Notes under the pieces: model-generated
Database searches by the model: none
Told to the model about the DNA's origin: nothing
The model's input: the letters and a program-made list of their open reading frames with translations, nothing else
Position numbers and translations under genes: made by a program
Part shown: positions 50,282 through 59,392 of the stretch, in pieces
Position numbering within the stretch: position 1 is the stretch's first letter
How the letters are laid out: every line of letters begins with the position of its first letter
Assembly: GCF_026626335.1 (NCBI RefSeq)
Contig: NZ_JAPNTZ010000009.1
Coordinates: 62,001 to 126,000, forward strand
DNA: 64,000 bases
From: Paractinoplanes pyxinae
Lineage (GTDB): Bacteria; Actinomycetota; Actinomycetes; Mycobacteriales; Micromonosporaceae
Reading direction: 5' to 3'

Positions 50282-51043
50282 ATGGCGCCAGCACCCACCA
50301 CCCGCCGTACCGCCCTCGCCCGGCGGATGCGCGTCGACATCGACCTGGGCGTGTTCCCGGCGGTCAGCTACCAGCCGCTGATCGGCAAGCAGGAGCTCAC
50401 GCTGGTCGAGGAGCTGCGCACCGAGGACGACGAAACCTATGAGGACGACGGCGCAGCTCGCGAGCAGGTGACCGGCTACAACTGGCGCGTCGAGGGCAAG
50501 ATCTTGTTCTCGACCAACGTCGCCGGGTCGGCCGTCAACACTGTCCACAAGTTCCTGCGGAACTCTTTCGAACTGGCCAAAACCGGTGACATGGCGGCCG
50601 CCGAGTTTCCGATCCGCTGGTACGACAAGAACGGCCTGGACGACGGCAACAGCAAAGAGGGCCGCGCGTACGTGAAGGCGTTTCCGCCGGACGGCGGCAG
50701 CCCCGGCAGCCAGGACGTCGTCTCCCTGGTCATCCAGGGCCAGGGCCCGCTGCTGTCGATCGTCAACCCGAACGCCGACATGGACCCGGTCGTCAGCGGC
50801 CTCAACCCGGCGGCCGGCGGCACCGGCGCCGGCGGCATCGTGCAGATCTACGGCACGCACTTCACCGGGGCCACAGCCGTCTCCTTCGGCGGCACGGCGG
50901 CCACCAACTTCACGGTCATCAGCGACCAGCTGATCGTCGCCACGAAGCCCGCGCTGACCGCTGGGTCGAAGGACGTCACGGTCACGACGCCCGAGGGCAC
51001 CTCGCCGACCGGCGGCACAGCGAACGACTTCGTGGTCAACTGA
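50282..51043 (+). CDS. Major tail protein with C-terminal Ig-like (IPT) domain
   Basis: The 253-residue protein forms the tail tube. The tube-forming part (residues 1-160) has VEGKILFSTNVAGSAVNTVHKF. A C-terminal immunoglobulin-like IPT/TIG domain (SGLNPAAGGTGAGGIVQIYG) is exposed on the tail surface in related phages and may aid weak binding to cells. It precedes the frameshifted chaperone genes. Confidence 0.9.
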   Translation: MAPAPTTRRTALARRMRVDIDLGVFPAVSYQPLIGKQELTLVEELRTEDDETYEDDGAAREQVTGYNWRVEGKILFSTNVAGSAVNTVHKFLRNSFELAKTGDMAAAEFPIRWYDKNGLDDGNSKEGRAYVKAFPPDGGSPGSQDVVSLVIQGQGPLLSIVNPNADMDPVVSGLNPAAGGTGAGGIVQIYGTHFTGATAVSFGGTAATNFTVISDQLIVATKPALTAGSKDVTVTTPEGTSPTGGTANDFVVN

Positions 51044-51044
51044 C

Positions 51045-51608
51045 GTGGCCAAGCTCTCCGGCCTCACCGAGTACTTCAACCCCGGCCTGGATCTCGGTGG
51101 GGTGCCAGGCCGGGACGGTGTCGAGCGCGAGTACACGGTCCCGCTGCCCTCGGCCGAGCTGGGCCTTTGGTGCCAGATGATGGCCGACGCCGCAGGCCGC
51201 ATCCACTCGACCAGCACCGTCGAAGAGATGCAGGAGATCATCGCCCGCATCGAAGAAGAGGTTCCAGAGCTGTCGGTCGAGAACTGGGCGATGACCAAAC
51301 GGGTCCTCGGCACGGCGTACGACGAGATGGCCGCCGACGGCGTCTCTCACCACCACATCCAGTTCTGCGGGCACACCGCGTACGCGTGGATCGTCGGTGG
51401 CGAGGAGCCGGCCGAGCGGTTCTGGAAGTCCGGTGGCCAGGGGGAAGCACCAGGCCCGGCGAACCGTCAGGAGCGCCGGGCGGCTGGGCGGACCAGTACG
51501 GCATCGGCGAGCGGGACCCGGAAAGCGGCCTCTTCGAGGACTACGAAATCCCGGAGCGCGTCGTCCAAGAGCACGAAGGCGACGGCGTCTCGTGGGACCA
51601 GATCCTGA
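51045..51608 (+). CDS. Tail assembly chaperone (short form)
   Basis: This encodes 187 residues starting at GTG one base after the previous stop. The front two thirds are acidic and helical (STSTVEEMQEIIARIEEEVPELSVENWAMT), as in lambda gpG analogues. The C-terminus is a basic serine/threonine-rich tail, read only if no frameshift occurs. It lies between the major tail and tape-measure genes, the usual location. Confidence 0.85.
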   Translation: MAKLSGLTEYFNPGLDLGGVPGRDGVEREYTVPLPSAELGLWCQMMADAAGRIHSTSTVEEMQEIIARIEEEVPELSVENWAMTKRVLGTAYDEMAADGVSHHHIQFCGHTAYAWIVGGEEPAERFWKSGGQGEAPGPANRQERRAAGRTSTASASGTRKAASSRTTKSRSASSKSTKATASRGTRS

Positions 51609-51802
51609 CCCACTGGGACCTCCTAGAAGCCGACCTGCACGAGAAGTACGGCATCGACGTCGACGAGCCGGGCCTGATGCAGGCCCGCTCGTGGCGCTGG
51701 TTCCGCACCCGCGTGGCCGGCCTGCTCGCGACCAAGTCGCGGCTGTCCCGCGCACTCGCACCACCAGATCAGAACGGGGCAGGTGACCAGGAGTGGCACT
51801 GA
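51045..51802 (+). CDS. Tail assembly chaperone, -1 frameshift (long form)
   Basis: The -1 frame carries a coding-like stretch from about 51447 to 51802 (LFEDYEIPERVVQEHEGDG, LTHWDLLEADLHEKYGIDVD, RSWRWFRTRVAG) without its own start. Continuity is obtained if ribosomes slip by -1 at the five-G run 51440-51444 (codons CAG GGG GAA). The fusion reads ...GGQGE then STRPGEPSG. A GT-type long protein is standard just before the tape measure. The slip site is G-rich, not the classic XXXYYYZ. Confidence 0.75.
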
Positions 51803-53778
51803 AGCTGGGCGAGCTCACCGCCTACCTCAAGGCCGACGACGGAGCCTTCCGGAAGGGCCTGGCCAAGTCGAAGGACGACTTCAAGCGGTTCGGTTCCGGC
51901 ATCGCCGCGGCGGGCCCGGCTGTCGGCGCCGCCGCCGGCATCGCCCTGGCCGCCGGGCTCACCTCGGCGCTGTCTGTCGACAAGGCGAAAGCGAAGTTGG
52001 CCGCCCAGCTGGGCGGGGACGCCCAATACGCCAAGGCGATGGGTGACATCGCCGGCCGCGTGTACGCCCAAGGCTTCGGCGAGAGCGCGGAGGCGGTCGG
52101 CGACAGCCTTCGCGCAGTCCTCTCCGCTGGGCTGCTGCCGGAAGACGCGGCGGACGCCGACATCGAGCGGATCACCGTCAAGGCTCAGGCCCTGTCCGAC
52201 GTCTTTGGCCAGGACGTTGTCGCGTCGGCCCGGGCGGCCGGCCAGATGGTCCGCACCGGCCTGGCCGGCAGCGCCGACGAGGCCTTCGACATCCTTACCC
52301 GCGGCTTCCAGCAGAGCGGCGACCACGCCGGAGACCTGCTCGACACCTTCAGCGAGTACAGCACTCAGTTCCGCAAGCTGGGCATCGACGGCACCACCGC
52401 CACCGGCCTGCTCAACCAAGGGCTGAAGGCGGGCGCCCGCGACGCGGACACCGTCGCCGACGCGCTCAAGGAGCTGTCCATCCGGGCCATCGACGGCAGT
52501 AAGGCCTCGAGCCAGGCCTACGAGGCGCTCGGGCTCGACGCCAAGAAAATGACCGCTCAGATGGCCAAGGGCGGCCCGGAGGCCAGCGCCGGCCTGCAGC
52601 TGATCCTCGACCGGCTCCGCGGCATGAAGGACCCGGCTGCCCAGAGCGCGGCCGCGGTCGGCCTGTTCGGCACGAAGGCCGAAGACCTCGGCTCCGCGCT
52701 GTTCTCGCTCGACCTGGACACCGCCGCCCAGAGCATGGGCGACGTCAAAGGCGCGGCCGACAAGATGACCAACAGCCTCGGCCAGAGCGCATCCCAGCAG
52801 CTGGAGGCATTCAAGCGCCAGGCCCAGGCCGCGCTGGTCGAGAAGATGGCCGCGGCCGTGCCCTACATCCAGCAGGTCGTCGGGTTCCTGCAGCAGCACA
52901 GCGCCATCATCGGCCCGCTGGCCGTCGGCCTCGGCATCTTCGCCGGAGTCGTCATGACGATCATCGGCGTGATGAAGGTGTGGACTGCCGTGCAGACCGC
53001 GCTGAACATCGTGCAGATGGCCAGCCCCACGACGTGGATCATCCTCGGCATCCTGGCCCTGATCGCGGTGATCGTCCTCATTGCCACCAAGACGCGCTGG
53101 TTCCAGAACATCTGGGCCGCGGTGTGGGGCTTCATGAAGGGCGTGGGCGCCTGGTTCGCCGGGCCGTTCGCCGGCTTCTTCGTCACCCTCTGGAACAAGA
53201 TCACGTCCAGCCTCAGCCGGGCCAAAGCCCAGCTGATGAATGGGATCAACATGATCAAGGGCTTCTTCGTCAGCTGGTACCAGCGGTCGAACGAGGCCAT
53301 GGGGAAGATCATCAGCAAGGGCGTGTCGCTGGTGAACTGGTTCCGCGGTCTGCCCGGCCGGATCGGCGGCGCCCTCCGCAACGTCTTCTCCGGCCTGTGG
53401 TCCGGATTCAAGACCGTCGTCAACCGAATCATCGCGGGCTGGAACAACCTGTCCTTCACCGTCGGCGGCGGATCGTTCGCCGGGGTCAGCCTGCCCAGCG
53501 TCACCGTGTCCACGCCGAACATCCCGTACCTGGCCAAGGGCGGCATCGTGCAGGCCACCCCGGGCGGCCGGCTCGCAGTCATCGGTGAGGGCCGCGAAGA
53601 CGAAGCCGTCCTGCCGCTGTCAAAACTCCGCGGGCTGATGGCGGCTCGCGCTCGCAGCGTGCTCGAGCTGCGCTCCTCCGGCAGCCGCATCGACGACCTG
53701 CTCCTGGAAATCCTGCGCATCGCGATCAAGAACCGCGGCGGCAACGTCCAGGTGGCCCTCGGCACCGGAAGGGGATAG
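51793..53778 (+). CDS. Tape measure protein
   Basis: The 661-residue protein is helical, with alanine-rich repeats, three or four central membrane-like segments (residues 365-440) and a C-terminal part with GGIVQATPGGRLAVIGEGREDEAVLPL. It sets tail length; at about 1.5 A per residue it predicts a tail of roughly 100 nm. The start is GTG and overlaps the long chaperone by 10 bp. Confidence 0.92.
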   Translation: MALKLGELTAYLKADDGAFRKGLAKSKDDFKRFGSGIAAAGPAVGAAAGIALAAGLTSALSVDKAKAKLAAQLGGDAQYAKAMGDIAGRVYAQGFGESAEAVGDSLRAVLSAGLLPEDAADADIERITVKAQALSDVFGQDVVASARAAGQMVRTGLAGSADEAFDILTRGFQQSGDHAGDLLDTFSEYSTQFRKLGIDGTTATGLLNQGLKAGARDADTVADALKELSIRAIDGSKASSQAYEALGLDAKKMTAQMAKGGPEASAGLQLILDRLRGMKDPAAQSAAAVGLFGTKAEDLGSALFSLDLDTAAQSMGDVKGAADKMTNSLGQSASQQLEAFKRQAQAALVEKMAAAVPYIQQVVGFLQQHSAIIGPLAVGLGIFAGVVMTIIGVMKVWTAVQTALNIVQMASPTTWIILGILALIAVIVLIATKTRWFQNIWAAVWGFMKGVGAWFAGPFAGFFVTLWNKITSSLSRAKAQLMNGINMIKGFFVSWYQRSNEAMGKIISKGVSLVNWFRGLPGRIGGALRNVFSGLWSGFKTVVNRIIAGWNNLSFTVGGGSFAGVSLPSVTVSTPNIPYLAKGGIVQATPGGRLAVIGEGREDEAVLPLSKLRGLMAARARSVLELRSSGSRIDDLLLEILRIAIKNRGGNVQVALGTGRG

Positions 53779-53781
53779 GCG

Positions 53782-56553
53782 TTGGCCAGCAGCACCCGCG
53801 TACGCATGCAGCTCGGCGGCCAGTGGGTCGACGTCACCGGAGACACCAAAACGGACGACCCGATCACCATCAAGCGTGGCCGCCGCTCGCACGCCGACCA
53901 GGTCGAGTCCGGCGACGCCCGGCTGACTCTGCGGGACGACGGCCGCTTCAACTGGCGCAACCCGCTCGGCCCGTACTACGGGCAGATCGGCCCGAACACC
54001 CCGGTCCGGATCGAGAAGGTCTCCGACGGCTACGCCAAGTTCACCGGCCAGGCCGGCGACAACGTGTCCACTCCCGACCACGCCAGCCTCGACGTCACCG
54101 GCGACGTCGACGTCCGCCTGGACGCCGACATGGAGTACGGGGTGCCCTCCGGCCTGGCCCTGGCCGGGAAGTACGTCACGTCGGGCAACCAGCGCAGCTG
54201 GCTGTTCATGATGCTGTCCACCGGCCAGCCAGCAATCCGCTGGTCAGCGAACGGCACCACCTTCCTGGACGCCACCTCCACGGCGGCCCTGCCCCAACCC
54301 GCCCGCCGCACCAGGCTCCGCTTCACCCTGGACGTGAACAACGGCGCGAGCGGCTGGACCGTCACCTTCTACACCGCCCCCAGCATGGCCGGCCCGTGGA
54401 CCCAGCTGGGGGCGCCGGTCACCGGGTCCGGCGTAACCTCCGTCTACTCGAGCACCGCACCGCTGGTCCTCGGCGAAGCCACCGGCATCACCCTCGGCCG
54501 GACCCGCCGCAAGATCCACGCCTTCCAGATGCGGAACGGCATCAACGGCACCGTCATCGCGAACCTCGACCTGGCGGCCGTCCTGCCAGGCACGGCCACC
54601 GTGACCGACAGCGCCGGCCGCGTCTGGACCCCGGCTGGAGCCGCGCGCTTCGACACGGGCGACATCCGCTTCTGCGGCCTCCTGCAGAAGATGCCCAACC
54701 GCTGGAACACCAGCGGCCTGCAGCGCTGGACCGAAGTCATGGCGTCCGGCCTGATCGCCAGCCTCGAAGGCATCGACGCCCCCGTCAGGAGCCCGATCTA
54801 CCGCGAGGCCACCGCCGCCACCAACAAGGCGCGCATGGTCGGCTACTGGCCGGGTGAGGACGGCTCCGAAGCCCGCACGCTGGCCTCCGGCATCGGCCGT
54901 AGCGCGATGAAGATCCGCGGCAGCATCAGCCTGGCCACCAACACCGCAATCCTCGGCAGCCAGCCCCTGCCCGAGCTCTCCCAAGGCACCGTGCTCGAGG
55001 GCTACATCCCGCGGTACACCGTTGCCGCCACACCGTCGATCGCGATGCGCGCCACCGTGGTCATCCCACCGGCCGGCTTCACCAACAACGCCCGGCTGCT
55101 CGAGGTGCACCAGACCACAGCGGGCTACGACATCCGCCGCTGGGTGCTGCGCTACACCACCGGCGGAGGCCTCGCTCTGGGCGGCTACGACACCAACGAC
55201 CTGCTCGCCCTCGACTCGGGTCCGCTGGGCTTCAACATCAACGGCGCGGTCGGCATGATCGGCTTCAACATCACCAAGTCCGGCACGAGCAACGTCTACT
55301 ACCAGATCTTCTTCCGGAAGATCAACGGTGACCTGAGCGTGACCGAGGTCGGCGCCGACGGCACCTGGATTGGCTACGCGGTCGGCCGGGCCACCCGCGC
55401 TTTTGTCGCCCCAGGCGGAGGCATGCCCGACGCCGCTGTCGGCCACATCATGGTCGGCAAAGACCCGAACACCGCCGACGGACTCACCACAGCCCTCGTC
55501 GGCAACGCCAAAGAACGGTCCGGCCGCCGTGTCGAGCGTCTGGCCCGCGAGCTGGGCATCACGCTGCGCACCATCGGCAACCTCGACGAGACCACGCTGG
55601 CCGGGCCGCAACGTGCTGGCCGACCGATGCAGCTACTGCGCGACGCCGCCGACATCGACCAGGGCATCCTCTTCGAGACCCGCGACGAGCTCGCGCTGAC
55701 CTTCCGCACCCTCGGCAGCCTCTACAAACAGCGGGCCGGCCTAACCCTCACCTACGACGAGGGCGGCGAAAGCCCTCACCTCGACCCGGACCCGGACGCC
55801 CTGGACGTCGTCAACGACGTCACCGTCTCCAACCTGGGCGGATCGAGCGCCCGGGCCGTGCTCGAGGAAGGCCCGCTGTCGGTCCTGCCGCCCGGCCAGG
55901 GCGGCGTGGGCCGAAAGGAGCAGGAGTACCAGGTCAACGTCTACTCGGACGCCCAGCTGCCGGACCAGGCGTCCTGGCGGCTGCACATGGGAACCTGGGA
56001 CGAGGAGCGCTACCCGCGGATCAGCGTGCGGCTGCACAAGCTCGCCCGCTTCGGGAAGACCGTGCTGGTCGACGCTGCGGCCCGGCTCGACATCGGTGAC
56101 CGCTTGGTCCTCACCGACCTGCCGTCGTGGATGCCGCCCGGCGACATCGACCAGCTGGTCGAGGGCTACTCCGAAACGCTCGGCGTGAAGACACGGCCGA
56201 TCGACTTCGACTGCAGCCCCGCGAAGCCGTTCGACGTCGGCACCTGGGACGACGACCCCACCAGCCTGTGGGACTCGTCCAGCGCCCGGCTCTCCGAGGA
56301 CATCGACCCGAACGAGACGCTGTGGAACGTCGTCGCCGGCCGGAAACACGATCAGTGGGATCCGGCCGCTGTGCCGTTCTGGATCGTCGTCGGCGGTGAA
56401 CCCGTGCTCGTCACCGCGGTCACCGCCCCGGCCACCTCCCCTGTTCCTGACGGCTGGCCGCAGACGCTCACCGTGACCCGCGGCTCTTGGGCGAAGGCGC
56501 ACGCCGATCTCACACCGTTCCAACTGCTGACGTCGGGCCGCTGGGGCCTGTAG
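53782..56553 (+). CDS. Tail tip / baseplate protein with LamG-like insertion
   Basis: The 923-residue protein starts at TTG. Residues 1-95 resemble the N-terminal part of distal-tail or tail-tip proteins (TIKRGRRSHADQVESGDARLTL). Residues 100-240 form a LamG/concanavalin-like sandwich (SLDVTGDVDVRLDADMEYGV). The middle has another such domain (residues 375-540), and the C-terminus resembles a baseplate hub. It probably contacts the cell wall or surface sugar. Confidence 0.8.
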   Translation: MASSTRVRMQLGGQWVDVTGDTKTDDPITIKRGRRSHADQVESGDARLTLRDDGRFNWRNPLGPYYGQIGPNTPVRIEKVSDGYAKFTGQAGDNVSTPDHASLDVTGDVDVRLDADMEYGVPSGLALAGKYVTSGNQRSWLFMMLSTGQPAIRWSANGTTFLDATSTAALPQPARRTRLRFTLDVNNGASGWTVTFYTAPSMAGPWTQLGAPVTGSGVTSVYSSTAPLVLGEATGITLGRTRRKIHAFQMRNGINGTVIANLDLAAVLPGTATVTDSAGRVWTPAGAARFDTGDIRFCGLLQKMPNRWNTSGLQRWTEVMASGLIASLEGIDAPVRSPIYREATAATNKARMVGYWPGEDGSEARTLASGIGRSAMKIRGSISLATNTAILGSQPLPELSQGTVLEGYIPRYTVAATPSIAMRATVVIPPAGFTNNARLLEVHQTTAGYDIRRWVLRYTTGGGLALGGYDTNDLLALDSGPLGFNINGAVGMIGFNITKSGTSNVYYQIFFRKINGDLSVTEVGADGTWIGYAVGRATRAFVAPGGGMPDAAVGHIMVGKDPNTADGLTTALVGNAKERSGRRVERLARELGITLRTIGNLDETTLAGPQRAGRPMQLLRDAADIDQGILFETRDELALTFRTLGSLYKQRAGLTLTYDEGGESPHLDPDPDALDVVNDVTVSNLGGSSARAVLEEGPLSVLPPGQGGVGRKEQEYQVNVYSDAQLPDQASWRLHMGTWDEERYPRISVRLHKLARFGKTVLVDAAARLDIGDRLVLTDLPSWMPPGDIDQLVEGYSETLGVKTRPIDFDCSPAKPFDVGTWDDDPTSLWDSSSARLSEDIDPNETLWNVVAGRKHDQWDPAAVPFWIVVGGEPVLVTAVTAPATSPVPDGWPQTLTVTRGSWAKAHADLTPFQLLTSGRWGL

Positions 56554-56561
56554 GAGGACTT

Positions 56562-57068
56562 ATGCCGCTCGGTGGCACCCGCACACGCACGAACGATGTC
56601 AACTCCATGCTCTACCCGCCTGGGGCGAAGGTGCACCAGGCGGTCGCTCTGCAGCTGCCCAACAACGCGCCGACTGCTATCAACTTTGGCGTCGCTACGC
56701 ACCCCGACGACTACGACCCGGATGACTTCTTCAACACCGCCACACCGACCCGGCTCACCCCGAATGTCGAGGGTTACTACGACGCCGGCGGCATAGTGCA
56801 CCTCGAGTCGAACGCCTCCTACACGATCATCGCCGCGGCGATCGCGAAGAACGGGCAGCCCGTGGCAGGCCGGGGTGATCGACGTGGCGAGTCGACGGCG
56901 ACCGGCGCCCGGTCGGCATCTGCTCAGGCCCGGTGGGTCTACATGAACGGCAGCACGGACTACTTCGAACTGCTGGGCGAACAGGTCTCCGGCGCGGCCA
57001 GGAACCTGCTCGTGGCCGGCTCCCAAGTCTCGATGCTCTGGTGCCGGCTGGTCCGGCTCCCCGACTAG
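56562..57068 (+). CDS. Tail fibre/receptor-binding-like protein
   Basis: This encodes 168 residues with a C1q/TNF-like jelly-roll pattern (FNTATPTRLTPNVEGYYDAGGIVHLE, in part, and ESTATGARSASAQARWVYMNG). Such small jelly rolls often form receptor-binding trimers at the tail tip. It has a strong GGAGGA site before the ATG and immediately precedes the endolysin. Confidence 0.75.
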   Translation: MPLGGTRTRTNDVNSMLYPPGAKVHQAVALQLPNNAPTAINFGVATHPDDYDPDDFFNTATPTRLTPNVEGYYDAGGIVHLESNASYTIIAAAIAKNGQPVAGRGDRRGESTATGARSASAQARWVYMNGSTDYFELLGEQVSGAARNLLVAGSQVSMLWCRLVRLPD

Positions 57069-57076
57069 GAGGCCTC

Positions 57077-57793
57077 ATGGCCAGCTGGATTCTTGTTCCC
57101 TGCCTCGTCAAGCTGCGCTCGGACTTCAACGCTATCGCGCCGAACCGCGACAGGTCGAGCGACGGCAGCGTCGGCGACCTGGCCCACCAGAACAGCCAGT
57201 CCGATCACAACCCGGACGAGACCGGGAACGTGCCGATCCGCGACCCCGACAAGGTCAACGAGGTCCACGCGATCGACGTCGACGTCGACCTGCGCGTGCC
57301 CGGGCTGTCGATGGAGAACGTGGTGCAGTTCCTGCTGACCCGGTGCCGCTCGGGCGCCGAGAAGCGGCTGCGCTACATCATCTACAACCGGCGCATCTGG
57401 CAGGCCAGCAACGGCTGGCGGCAGAAGCCGTACACCGGCCCCAACGCGCACGACCACCACGGCCACTTCTCGGCCTCGTACGAATCGCACCTTGAGGCCT
57501 CGACGGCCTCCTGGCACCTGGAGGACATTCCCGTGGCATTCACCGAAGACGACAAGAAGTGGCTCTCCGCCGAGATCACCAAGCAGGTCAAGGCTCAGGT
57601 CGCCGACCTTGCCGCCTCCATCGCCGCCGTTCCCACGGCCGACCAGAACGGCGCCGCGGCGCTGCGCGCGTTCCGCAGCAGCCCGACCACCGGCATGAGC
57701 GACACCGGCCGAAACCTGATCAGCGCCGAGATCACTGAAGCCGTCGTCGCCGGCGTCGCGGTCGAGCGTTTCGCGGCCAACAAGGGTAAGTAA
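57077..57793 (+). CDS. Endolysin (M15-type peptidoglycan peptidase)
   Basis: The 238-residue protein has the zinc-peptidase ligands of M15/VanY-like enzymes: SDHNPDETGN (His), EVHAIDVDVDL (Asp), and AHDHHGHFSAS (His). It probably cuts peptide bridges of peptidoglycan. The C-terminal 80 residues form a helical putative wall-binding part (ISAEITEAVVAGVAVERF). Its near copy sits outside the prophage at 20289-20996. The ribosome-binding site AGGAGG leads the ATG by 8 bases. Confidence 0.88.
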   Translation: MASWILVPCLVKLRSDFNAIAPNRDRSSDGSVGDLAHQNSQSDHNPDETGNVPIRDPDKVNEVHAIDVDVDLRVPGLSMENVVQFLLTRCRSGAEKRLRYIIYNRRIWQASNGWRQKPYTGPNAHDHHGHFSASYESHLEASTASWHLEDIPVAFTEDDKKWLSAEITKQVKAQVADLAASIAAVPTADQNGAAALRAFRSSPTTGMSDTGRNLISAEITEAVVAGVAVERFAANKGK

Positions 57794-57798
57794 GCGGC

Positions 57799-58215
57799 GT
57801 GCCAGTCACCTCGCGCATCGGTCGCCGTGGCGCCGCGCTGATGTTCTTCGTCGTGCTCGATGTCATCTACGCGATCGGGTTGCTCACCGCGCCCCGACCG
57901 CTGGCGCCGTTCTACGGCTGGATGAACGAGGTGATGCCGCTCGGCCTGTGGGCCGCGTGCTGGGCTGCGGTCGGCCTGACCTGCCTGTGGTACGCGTTCC
58001 GCTCCTATGACACCCCGGCCTTCATGGCCGCCGTGGCGCTCAAAGTCGGCTGGGGCCTGTTGTCGCTTTTCGGATGGGCAGTCGGCGGCGTCTCGCGCGG
58101 CTACGTGTCGGCGATCATCTGGCTGGCCTTCGCCGCGTTCGTCTTCCTCATTGCCGGTGGCATCCCCGTCACCGGCCCGCGGCCGGCACGGAGGTGGCGC
58201 GCATGGACCCGATGA
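57799..58215 (+). CDS. Holin-like four-helix membrane protein
   Basis: This encodes 138 residues with four predicted membrane helices (for example LMFFVVLDVIYAIGLL and LWAACWAAVGLTCLWYAF) and a charged C-terminus (RRWRAWTR). The gene begins at GTG five bases after the endolysin stop. A holin role is inferred from location. Confidence 0.7.
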   Translation: MPVTSRIGRRGAALMFFVVLDVIYAIGLLTAPRPLAPFYGWMNEVMPLGLWAACWAAVGLTCLWYAFRSYDTPAFMAAVALKVGWGLLSLFGWAVGGVSRGYVSAIIWLAFAAFVFLIAGGIPVTGPRPARRWRAWTR

Positions 58216-58496
58216 TCGTCGCGGCCATCACCGCCTTGGGGGTCATCGCGTCTGCGTACCTCACCAGCCGAGTGTCGAACCGGCAGGTATCGACCAGCTC
58301 AAGCAACCAACTGATCGACCAGCACCAGGAAGACATCAAGGAACTGCGGGCCGGGCGTGCCGAGGACCGCAGCCGGATTACCGCGCTCGAGCGGCACGTG
58401 CGCATCCAGGGCGACTACATCGGCCAGCTGCGTCGCCACATCGCCGACGGAAATCCACCACCCCCGCCGCCATACCCCGCGGGCTTGATTACCTGA
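58203..58496 (+). CDS. Second holin-like protein: one membrane helix and coiled coil
   Basis: This encodes 97 residues: a membrane segment (MIVAAITALGVIASAYL) followed by a coiled coil (HQEDIKELRAGRAEDRSRITALERHV) and a proline-rich tail (PPPPPPYP). It could be a holin, antiholin or spanin-like protein. It overlaps the previous gene by 13 bp. Confidence 0.65.
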   Translation: MDPMIVAAITALGVIASAYLTSRVSNRQVSTSSSNQLIDQHQEDIKELRAGRAEDRSRITALERHVRIQGDYIGQLRRHIADGNPPPPPPYPAGLIT

Positions 58497-58748
58497 TCAC
58501 GGCTGCAGGTTTCTGCGGCCGTAGTGCCGGTGCTCGTCGTCGTACTGCGTCGACGCTGGGCAACCTTCGGCTTGGCAGCGCCACAGCCTAACCGGCTCCT
58601 CGCAGACCGGGCACGCGCCGTGCGACGGCGTCAGCTGATCGTGCCCTTCGGCGCACTGCTTTGGCGCGTCCTCAATCCATACGGTCTGGCCCTTCTGCTC
58701 CACCGGGATCAGACGCACCATCCCCAGACCGTACAACTGTTCGAACAT
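58497..58748 (-). CDS. Zinc-finger-like protein, antisense in the lysis cassette
   Basis: This encodes 83 residues on the minus strand (listed start ATG 58748; GTG 58772 is another choice). The cysteines CAEGH...CPVCEEPVRLWRCQAEGCPAS form a zinc-ribbon-like array. It sits between lysis genes in the opposite direction and shares upstream sequence with the gene at 58763, so it is probably expressed in the lysogen. The function is unknown. Confidence 0.55.
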   Translation of the reverse strand: MFEQLYGLGMVRLIPVEQKGQTVWIEDAPKQCAEGHDQLTPSHGACPVCEEPVRLWRCQAEGCPASTQYDDEHRHYGRRNLQP

Positions 58749-58762
58749 CCCTGGGAGGGACT

Positions 58763-58987
58763 GTGCTCGCACGCATCCGCAAGGCCGTCGTCGCCGGGCT
58801 CGGCGCTGGCATCACCACAGGCGTCGGTGCCTTGGTCGTCGCCGGGAACATGAGCCGCGAGAACGTGTCGCAAGCGATTGGCGTCGGCATCACCGCAGCC
58901 GCCACGGTCGGCTGGGCCACCTGGCGGGCCCCGAACGCCAAGCAGCCGCTTGCCTCCGGCGGCATCATCCGCCAGACGCGCCCGTGA
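58763..58987 (+). CDS. Small membrane protein in lysis cassette
   Basis: This encodes 74 residues from a GTG with GGGAGGG upstream. It contains two membrane helices (VVAGLGAGITTGVGALVVAG and GVGITAAATVGWATW). It resembles short class II holins. It overlaps the next gene by 4 bp. Confidence 0.65.
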   Translation: MLARIRKAVVAGLGAGITTGVGALVVAGNMSRENVSQAIGVGITAAATVGWATWRAPNAKQPLASGGIIRQTRP

Positions 58988-59235
58988 GCCTCTGGACCTG
59001 GGCTTGGGTTGGCTGGGGCGTCTACTTCGCGATCGTCGAGGGAATGGCCCTGTTTAACTCCAGGCCGGGGGACACCCTGTCCGAGCATGCCTGGGCCTGG
59101 CTCGGTTACGCCGCCACGGGACAGGGCGCGCAGCAGCTGCGCAAGCCGTCAGGCTGGACCCGGCTACGCCGGTTTCTGCTCCTCGCCGGGCTGGCCTGGC
59201 TGGTCGTCCACTTCCTGACCGGCGGGATCTTCTAG
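58984..59235 (+). CDS. Small membrane protein in lysis cassette
   Basis: This encodes 83 residues beginning at GTG, with two membrane helices (WTWAWVGWGVYFAIVEGMAL and FLLLAGLAWLVVHFL). It is the last gene of the late operon; a strong terminator follows 23 bp later. Confidence 0.65.
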   Translation: MSLWTWAWVGWGVYFAIVEGMALFNSRPGDTLSEHAWAWLGYAATGQGAQQLRKPSGWTRLRRFLLLAGLAWLVVHFLTGGIF

Positions 59236-59255
59236 CCGTCCCTGATGCAGACACG

Positions 59256-59295
59256 AAGCCGCCCCGAGACCATGCCGGTCTCGGGGCGGCTTTTT
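59256..59295 (+). terminator. Strong intrinsic terminator of the late operon
   Basis: Arms GCCGCCCCGAGACC (59258-59271) and GGTCTCGGGGCGGC (59277-59290) form a perfect 14-bp stem with a 5-nt loop, followed by TTTTT (59291-59295). It ends the rightward structural and lysis operon. Confidence 0.93.
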
Positions 59296-59392
59296 GCGTT
59301 CTAGATGGGGGATGTTGCCTGGCCGCTGCCGGGGCAGGTCTGGCGGGTGCCAGCAGCCTGGTGGGGCGGGCAGGAGCTACCCGGCGGGACGC

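Noticed and set aside
59296..59392. Right end of the prophage directly after the late terminator
   Set aside because: No copy of the tRNA attachment core was seen here or up to 64000, so the element is taken to continue, although two adjacent elements cannot be excluded.
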